64,000 bases of DNA from Chrysomallon squamiferum (lineage: Eukaryota > Mollusca > Gastropoda > Neomphalida > Peltospiridae): contig CM022668.1 of assembly GCA_012295275.1 (NCBI GenBank), positions 12,134,022-12,198,021 of the forward strand, given 5' to 3'. Numbering within the stretch: position 1 is the first letter of the stretch; every line of letters starts with the position of its first letter. Shown one piece after another: positions 1 through 64,000 of this stretch. The notes under the pieces are model-generated. The model saw only the letters and a list, made by a program, of their open reading frames with translations, was not told the DNA's origin and ran no database searches. Position numbers and translations under genes: made by a program.

Positions 1-107
1 GTTTTCGTTGTTATATTCAGGAATGGATTAGTCTATTACCTTATTGTCATTCTGCTTAGTTCATATACCGACAGTCAACTAGGTAGTATCCAAAATATTT
101 ACATTTA

Positions 108-157
<50 letters not shown>
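108..157. repeat. (TAA)n microsatellite
   Basis: A near-perfect trinucleotide run of about 50 bases. Confidence 0.95.
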
Positions 158-163
<6 letters not shown>

Positions 164-599
164 TGAAAAATTAATAAACTAAAATCAAATACTAGTTTTA
201 CAATAATGTATATGTAGATGATCAGTATCAGTTCTTGCCATTATGCTGGTTTCTTATTCAGTGTAGTCACATTTGAGATTCTTCTGAGACATGTTGTTTT
301 TCAGTACATACCTCCATATTTTTGTGACAGTTTATTTTATTTAACTTTTGTATTCATTTTTTATTATTATTATTTTTCTTATTTATTGGGTTTTTAGGGG
401 TTTTTTTGTTTGATTTTTTGTTTTATTATTATTATTATAATTTTAATTTTTTTGATTTTAAACAATAAATGAAAATTAAAAGAAATGATAGCACATACTT
501 TTTTTAAAAACTGGTTCCTCCCTTGGGAGTGGTCAAGTGACTCATTCACTATCTCTGCAAAGCTTTTATCAAATTCCATTCCTCAGACCACAACAAAAT

Positions 600-1139
600 G
601 TCTTTGTTTGTTTTTCCTTCTGCTGTATTTTTCACCTTTCTGTCACTTTTTCTTTTTTATTTCTCTTAATCTTTCATGTTTTTACTTTTTATTTTTTTAT
701 TTTTTTATTATCGGTTCTTTTTCAGTAAATTGTTTTATTCATTTTTTTTTCGTTTCATTTTCATTTTTTCCATTTCATTCTTTTCATTTCATCATTTTTT
801 TTCTTCAGTATTTTCATTCTTTTTTTTTTTTCTTTGCTTTTCAGTTTTTTTTTTTTTCTTTCTTTTCTTTTATTCAGTTTTTTCCTTTTTTTTTTTTTCA
901 TTCAGTTTTTCTATTCTTTTTTCTTTTTTCTTGTTCTTTTCTTTTCTTTATTCCTTCATTATCTTTCTCCTTCATTCAGTCTTTCCATTCTTTTCTCTCT
1001 TTCTTCATTTTTCTTTTCTTTTTTTCTTTTCTTTCTTTCATTCCTTCATTATCATTTTCCTTCATTCTTCTCTTTCTTTTATTCCTTCATTATCTTTCTC
1101 CTTCATTCCATTCTTTTTCTTTTCTTTTCTTTCTTCTGT
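600..1139. repeat. Pyrimidine-rich (TTTTC)n-like tract
   Basis: About 540 bases of T with interspersed C, with TTCATTC-type subrepeats. It gives spurious Phe/Ser-rich ORFs. Confidence 0.9.
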
Positions 1140-1524
1140 CATGCTGAACACACCTCTGTTGAAAAGATAAAATTGTTTCCAAGTGTTTTTTAAACGTTTC
1201 TCTCTCGAGTCTTGCATCTTTCTTTAAATGCTTCTCATCTGTTACTTAGAGACAATCAGACAGTTACAGATTAAACATGTTTCAATTTGTCACCTCACCA
1301 TAATGGTTAAAACACCCATGGAAATGTTTTTGTCTGTTTGTCCATCTATCTGTTACGTTATGTCTGAAAAGTGTTACTGAAGTATATTAGACAAAGGATA
1401 AATATTTTCTTTGTTTTGAAGATTTTTACTTTTTTCAGTTCCAGCGTTTTGTTAACAAAAAGGTCATGGTAATATTTTGTTGTTGTTGTTTGTGTGTTGG
1501 GGCATTATCAATTATTGATATATA

Positions 1525-1628
1525 AATGTATGTATGTATGTATGTATGTATGTATGTATGTATGTATGTATGTATGTATGTATGTATGTATGTATATACA
1601 AACACACAGAAACATGCACACACACACA

Positions 1629-1670
<42 letters not shown>
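1525..1670. repeat. (ATGT)n followed by (CA)n
   Basis: A tetranucleotide array to about 1595, then a CA run from about 1615. Confidence 0.95.
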
Positions 1671-1674
<4 letters not shown>

Positions 1675-1839
1675 AATATATATTTCTATTTCTAGAGAAA
1701 TGTATCAAACCAAACACAAAAGTTAAAACAAAACAAAATATAAAAACATCATCATTATTGCCATATATATATATATATATCCTAATACTATGTAATATTC
1801 AGTATTATATTAATATTTTAACCAGTAATGTATTAACAA

Positions 1840-2112
1840 TGTTAACTAATGAAAGTAAAACATTTTAACACACAACACGACTGACTTATGTTTATATCAA
1901 AGTAAAACATTTTTTTAACACACAACACAGGCAATGTATTAACATCATTAAGTAACAGTTTATATCAAAGTAAGAAACATTTTAACACACAACACACAGT
2001 AATGTATTAACATCATTAAGTAACAGTTTATATCAAAGTAAAACATTTTAACACACAACACACAGTAATGTATTAACATCATTAAGTAACAGTTTATATC
2101 AAAGTAACACAT
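1840..2112. repeat. ~66-bp tandem repeat
   Basis: About four imperfect copies sharing ACATTTTAACACACAACAC and ATTAACATCATTAAGTAACA. Confidence 0.8.
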
Positions 2113-4206
2113 TTAACTGTTATAAATTCTTTTCTATTTTCTGACTTTCTGGCTATTTCTTGCTTTGGATTCTATTTTCTGCCTCAAACCATCTTCCAGA
2201 GATAAAAATTAAAAAAAAAAAAAAAAAACATCCTTGTAATCAGAAACATTTTGAAATATATATGTAAACCCACATTGATATGAGACTGGGGAAATTCAGT
2301 TTAAATTAGATTTTAGTCAGATTGTGTTAAATAAATAAATAAATATAGAAGCAAACAAGAAAGCAGATAAAAAAAAGAAGAAATAAATAAGTTGATAAAT
2401 AAATAGTATATGGATAGATAGATGTGAATGAATTGATATATATGTGTGTGTATGTGTGTATGTAAGTATATGTGTATGTATATATGTGCGTGTATATATG
2501 CTGCCATACTATAATGTTAGTATATATTGTATAATCCAGATTTCACCATAATAATATAAAAAGAGCATAACTGTGAAAAAATCTGAGAAATTATTGACAT
2601 AACAAACTGCCTTAAAATTAAAGTGTGATATTAATTCACCAATTCAATTATAAAATGTAATATTAATACAAAAATACAATATTAAAATGTAATTTTAATA
2701 CTAAAATACAACATTAAAATGCAATATTACTACTAAAATGTAATAATACTTTTAAAATATATTGCTAAGATGCCAAATTACGTCTCAAATATAATACTGA
2801 AATTTAATATTAATACTAAAATATGTTAAAATGTAATATTACTTTTAAAACATAATATTAAAATGTAATAAAAGTAAACAGTTAGCTAACATTGTTAACA
2901 CATTACTGGTTGTGTGTTAAAATGTAATATTACTTTTTAAAACATAATATTAAAATGTAATACAAGTAAACAGTTAGTTAACATTGTTATCTCATTACTG
3001 ATTATATGTTAAAATGTAACAGTAATTATGAAGAATACTAAAAAAAACGTAACACCAAAACCACATATAACATATAAAATAAATTTCTCCTCTTAGATTT
3101 TTTTATTTTTTTTTTTATTTATTTTTTTTCTTTCTGTTCAACACGTGATAACGTAGCTACTGTATTGTTTACTTAGACATCTCTTGGAGAAGATGAACTT
3201 ACATAAATGCCAATCCTCTGCATCATATAAGACCTGCTGTTAACAACGTCGGTACGATGCCAACTGCGCAGTGCTCTTCGGCAGCACAGTAAATTTTTGC
3301 TGCATTCAGTGTTAGACTGACCTGTAGAAATACCTGTAGAGTTATTTTGAAATTATTTTAAATGAAATATAGAAATAAGATTAAAAAGTAGGGGGTTTGT
3401 TTTTAATGATTATGATGTGGTAATGAGATTGTTGAACATGGAGTGAAGATGTGGTGATGATGATGATGATGATGATGTGATGATGAGGATGATGGTGTGG
3501 TGGTGGTGACAATAGGAATATTTTTTGTTTTGTTAAAGTTTTGGAATAATGATGTTTGTTATATATTTTTGGGAATAAGTGTATGTTTGTAATGATTATT
3601 TGATGTGATGATGTGAATGATGATGTGAATGATCATATTATGATATGATGGGAGAATGAAAATCTGTTCAGTTAATTAAAGCATTTTTTTTTTTTTTTTT
3701 TACATTTTGGCTGTGATTATGACATATACATACACAATTGTACAACAAATCATACTTCTGTCCATCCATCCATCCATCTGTCCATTCATTCATCCATCCT
3801 TCCATTTATTTCATAAATTAAATTTCATTTAAATAAAAAAAAAAATAATAACAATGTACAACAACAACAACAGCAGCAGCAACAACAACAATATAATACC
3901 CTAATGGCTCAGAATTGTTTGTTTGTTTCTTTCTCTCCTTACTAGTTTCTTTTCTAGCATGTCTGTTGGAAAGAGATGAGTTTATCATGTTTATGCATCA
4001 TACAGGAAGTTACACCTGTTTTTACTGCACACCTGGATTACAGGTATATACAAAGTTAACGAGAAAGACGCTCAGCTGTTTAGTTTTAGTAATGAATGTC
4101 TAGACAGTTTATGGCATCAGGAAATAATAATAATAATAATTAAAGTTTTAAAAAAATAAAATAAAATAAATAAATAAATAAATAAATAAATGTTATATCA
4201 AATATC

Positions 4207-4221
4207 AAAAAGGAAAGAAAA

Positions 4222-4261
<40 letters not shown>

Positions 4262-4469
4262 GTAACAATGACAATAACAATAACAATAATAATAATAATC
4301 ATAACCACAAAACAAAGCAACAAAATAATAAAATTAAATTAAGTGAAAAACATTTAAAATAATAATAAACATATAATAATTATAGCTTTAAAATAAATAA
4401 GTAATATAAATAAATATATAAATACACACAGATTCTGCATCCATATTTTATATACACCTTTTCTGCACA

Positions 4470-4503
<34 letters not shown>
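4207..4503. repeat. (AAT)n, AT-rich spacer, (CA)n
   Basis: AAT run to about 4260 with AAC variants, then a CA run at 4471-4503. Confidence 0.9.
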
Positions 4504-4508
<5 letters not shown>

Positions 4509-4786
4509 TCCTGTTATACAAATACAGGTTTTTTTGTCACTAGCAAAACGATATTACATTTTCAAAGGTCACTTCATATCATCTGTTTCATTTTTACACC
4601 TCAGCAATAGACTTTTCCCCATCCAGTGATACACACACCCACTCAGTCTTATTCTCTGTCTCACTGTCTGTTTCTGTCTCTGTCGCTTTTTTCCTTCTTT
4701 CTTTCTTTCTTTGTTAACTTTCTCTTTTTTAATATCTTTCATGGTTTTTTCTCTTTCTTTTTCTCTCATCTTTTTTCTTTTTTTTT

Positions 4787-4792
<6 letters not shown>

Positions 4793-4817
<25 letters not shown>

Positions 4818-4855
4818 ATACACTCATATATATATATATATATATATAATATATA
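4793..4855. repeat. (CT)n and (TA)n
   Basis: Adjacent dinucleotide runs. Confidence 0.9.
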
Positions 4856-5170
4856 TTGCTTACACAAAATAATATTCAGAAGTATAAACACACACTCACC
4901 TATCATTGTAATATACTCTGTTCATTGTCTGACACACAGACATTCCATCTATCACAAGTCATTTCCTATCACCTGTCTGTATTTTACAGATCTGTCAACC
5001 AGATATTTTCACCTTCAGATATCCAGCTTACTTCCCCACATATCACAAAAACACTTTGGCCACACCCTAATACCAATAAAAACAATATTAATATACTTAA
5101 ATGCAGATATGCACATACATACATCATCTGCAACACAAACACACTCATTACCTAATATATTTATATATTA

Positions 5171-5329
<159 letters not shown>

Positions 5330-5399
5330 CTACCAACAAACCCATATATATCTAAGCACTCACACACCAACATATATACATATACATCTATAAACACAC

Positions 5400-5775
5400 A
5401 TATACACTTATAAATATACCTACCTCACACACATAAACACATCACACATACACACACACACACCTCACACATATAAACACCTACAGACATACACATACAT
5501 AAGATTCAAAAAGGTTTGCACTCATCACCAAATAACACCTTTACATATTATATACACACACACACTCACATTCACACACACACCAATTCCAAGAAATACA
5601 CTCTCCACATTTAATGAAATTTTTATAACACACACACACACATGCACACACACACACAGACACCCATGCACACACACACGCTACATACACACACACACAT
5701 ACATATACATACAACATAAACAGATAAATTCATCCATGCACACATTATATCCATGCACACCCACACATATAACAC

Positions 5776-5822
<47 letters not shown>

Positions 5823-6095
5823 TATACATTCACAACACAAACACAAATACAAACTGAAACACACACCACACACTCACATACACACACACAAACACACATA
5901 CACACACACATACATACACATACACACACACACACAATCAACATGCACACACATCAACACACACACACACACACACACACATACACACATACATATATAC
6001 ACACATAACACAAATACAAACTGAAACACACACCACACACTCATCCACACACACACATACACACATCAACACACACACACACACACACACCTATA
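5400..6095. repeat. CA-rich cryptically simple block
   Basis: About 700 bases of CA/CATA with an internal duplication: ACACAAATACAAACTGAAAC occurs near 5838 and near 6008. Confidence 0.9.
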
Positions 6096-6599
6096 CCTAG
6101 CTACCACCTACATAACAACTGATACACAAACATTCCATTTTTCCACAGATCATTTGCAGTCACCTGTTCTATTTTCCCACTCAGACACACTTCCACATCA
6201 AAAATCTCCCACTCAAGTTTTTCAGCAGACTTCTCTCTCTCATCAAACCAGCTTAAATCTTTAACTTATCTTGTTTTTTTGTTTTTTTTATGTCTCCTGT
6301 TCTATTTCTAGAAAAAACCAAAAGCTATTCAGACATCTATAGTGGTGTAGCCTGAATCATCATCATCATCCTATCTTCCATTGGCCAATACTTGGTTTAT
6401 TCACCTAAGGGGGTGTGTAATACTGACATGTTGATAAACTGCTGTATCTAACGGCACGCTTGTAAAATATATTTATCATCCTTAGGTATGTTCTAGAACT
6501 GGTGTGGAGATGAGAAATGATGTTTACTTTTGAATTTTGAGGAAATGAAAATGTATTAAATTTTATATATTTTTCGTTATCTCTTGGATTTCTGATGTG

Positions 6600-6765
6600 T
6601 GTCTGTGTTTTGAATGTGTATATGTGTCTGTATGTTTGTGTGTATGTTTCTCTGCATGTCTGTATGTGTGTTTGTGTGTGTGTGTGTTTGTGTGTGTGTG
6701 GGTGCATGCGTGCATGTATGCTTATGTGTTGATGTGCATGGGCATGTGCATTTTGTGTGTGCATA
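6600..6765. repeat. TG-rich tract
   Basis: GTGTGT/TGTATG sequence, complementary in type to the CA block upstream. Confidence 0.85.
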
Positions 6766-7539
6766 TATGTTCCCGCATAAAAATATTAGTCAACTTCAAA
6801 ATTATTATAGTAATAATGTAAAACTGGATGATATGTGCTTATGTATAGGTGTGTGTGTGTGTGTTTATGTGTGTATGTGTATATGTGGTGTATATAACTG
6901 GACAAGTGTGTTTTTGTTGCAATTGAGGTGTGTTTGTATATGCGTACTTGAACTTAAGTATATAATACCAACAATTTATTACACAGATATATGCATACAT
7001 ACACAATCACCTTGATATAGATGTAGATACCTCGTATAATGGTGTTTAGAATGGGCTATAATGAAATGATTTATTTTGTCAAAGTTATTTTAATTTTAGA
7101 AGATGACATTAACAATTTCATCTTCTGATTTACCATTTGGAGTTACCATGACAGTGAATTAGGATGTTATTAATTATGTATTAAGGTGCAATTTATCAGT
7201 TACCAAGGTAACAACACAAATGTTATTCTACAAACAGTGTGATATGTGCTGCCTTGCCAATAATAATAATCTGGATGCCATAACACAACATTCCTTTTGA
7301 ATTTCTATCTCTAAATAAAATGTTTGTTTTCTTTCCAATTTGAATATACATATCTTTAGATATATTTATATATCTGTACATGCACACACATACTTGCACC
7401 AGGCAATGCACACACAGACAGACAGACTGTCATAATAAATACAATATAAAATATACCATACATCACATGCTTGGGTGTCATGGCAACCGTCTCGATTATT
7501 TATTTCTAAACAAAAATAACATCCTCTTTTAATTCACAA

Positions 7540-7650
7540 ATACAGCCTGGAGTACAGTCTACCACTTTCATTCCTGCATCTCCTTCTTATTATCAGAATA
7601 ATGGGATGTCATTTATACTTCCATTACCTTCCTTTTTTTTTCAAACATTC

Positions 7651-7700
<50 letters not shown>

Positions 7701-8312
7701 TGGCTATTCTGTTTTGACATGTGTCCAGTCTAGCACCTCCATCCCAATGCAGTCTGGTGTTGTGTTCCTGTACTTCTCACCTGAAGAGCTCTTGCCATAT
7801 TTGGGGGAATCAGTAATCATAGAGAATGGTGCATTGGCACAGGAACAGTCCATCATTTTTGGTCCAAAGGGTGAACAGGATGGAAATTCTCAAAACAAAC
7901 ATCATCTTCTCTGAAATATTTCCTAAACAGATTATTTCATAAAATTCCCAAAAATTTAAACACAGAATTTTCACGATGATTTTCTGCACTGAAAATATTT
8001 AAAAACTGACGGAGACTTGGAACTGCTACAACAGCCGATGTCCCCTCTGCAGCAAAAAAATCAGTGGAAGAGTCCCAGCTTCCTGGCTATATGATGTATC
8101 GGCACAGCGGAGTGCCTGCTAGTGTGTTGTTTAGAGCCGTAAGAAACGTGCATGCATACCTGTTAAAATATCTTTTCATTTCAAGTAGTCCAATGCCACG
8201 AAAAAAGAATTTTAGAGAATTTGCTTCTGAGAAAAACTGTTCAACCTACGTTTTTGTGTGTGCGCTGACCAACTAGCCACACACAGAGGGAAAAAACCAA
8301 AAAAATAAAAAT
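7540..8312 (+). promoter_or_regulatory. Presumed promoter and 5' UTR region of the gene
   Basis: This is a mostly non-repetitive stretch directly upstream of the start codon, interrupted by a (TA)n/poly-T tract at 7654-7701. I cannot identify a transcription start or a convincing TATA box. Upstream non-coding exons are possible. The small ORFs here (7606-7914, 8064-8276) have no recognisable family and are not called. Confidence 0.3.
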
Positions 8313-63810
<55,498 letters not shown>

Positions 63811-63837
63811 GTAACTACATGTGTCATTTTAATTTTA

Positions 63838-63838
63838 A

Positions 63839-63884
<46 letters not shown>
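63838..63884. repeat. (TTA)n
   Basis: Triplet run near the right edge. Confidence 0.95.
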
Positions 63885-64000
63885 TAATTATATTTTGTTT
63901 TAGATTTTTTATGCTTAAAATTTCTGAATTTATATATATTTTAATATGGTTATTATTGTTGTTGATGTTGTTGTTATTATTATTATTAATATCATTGTTA

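Noticed and set aside
485-1193. Phe/Ser-rich ORFs up to 220 codons resembling membrane proteins
   Set aside because: The underlying DNA is a pyrimidine-rich low-complexity tract; hydrophobicity is a by-product of poly-T.
3915-4103. 62-codon ORF with Cys-rich segment
   Set aside because: No homology, short, and no splice or start context that supports translation.
7606-8276. ORFs of 102 and 70 codons just upstream of exon 1
   Set aside because: No family resemblance, one begins in a (TA)n/poly-T tract, and neither splices in frame to exon 2; more likely 5' non-coding.

Overview
The window is eukaryotic nuclear DNA, very AT-rich and crowded with microsatellites ((TTA)n, (CA)n, (CT/GA)n, (ATAC)n) and intronic minisatellites. 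A tRNA-derived SINE at about 55,333 resembles a family I know from mollusc genomes. The protein is a spiralian-looking muscle protein, so I infer a mollusc; gastropod or cephalopod cannot be settled from the sequence.

Essentially all recognisable coding sequence belongs to one plus-strand gene, which starts at an ATG at 8,313 and runs off the right edge. I could place about 40 exons with GT/AG borders and, in nearly all cases, matching reading phase. Part A (8,313-43,793) encodes about 1,075 residues of spectrin-like triple helices that are colinear with vertebrate CCDC141 (CAMDI) from its first residues to its last helical repeat. Part B (44,305-51,921) encodes six I-set Ig domains. Part C (52,571-63,810) encodes seven more Ig domains (the last cut by the window) plus proline-rich linkers; their order and signature motifs match the N-terminal Z-disc part of titin (Z1, Z2, linker, Z3 to Z7).

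In vertebrates CCDC141 and TTN are separate neighbouring genes on the same strand, CCDC141 upstream. Here the two are joined by short, phase-compatible introns into what looks like a single transcription unit. This is the main discovery candidate: either an ancestral CCDC141-titin gene later split in vertebrates, or a fusion in this lineage.

Layout: 1-8,312 is upstream, mostly simple repeats with a few unique islands. 8,313-8,429 is coding exon 1. Intron 1 is about 10 kb and holds candidate muscle regulatory islands (E-box/CACC/MEF2 cluster near 11.8 kb, NFI palindrome near 16.7 kb). 18,487-43,793 holds the spectrin-like exons, including a probable mutually exclusive pair (36,399 and 37,547). 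44,305-63,810 holds the Ig exons.

Two places do not assemble cleanly. A missing helix-coding exon lies in a minisatellite at 28.4-30.2 kb. There is also a phase conflict between the exon ending at 58,382 and the exon starting at 60,428, where a possible short-isoform terminal exon sits at 59,362. No rRNA, functional tRNA, transposase or CRISPR array was found.
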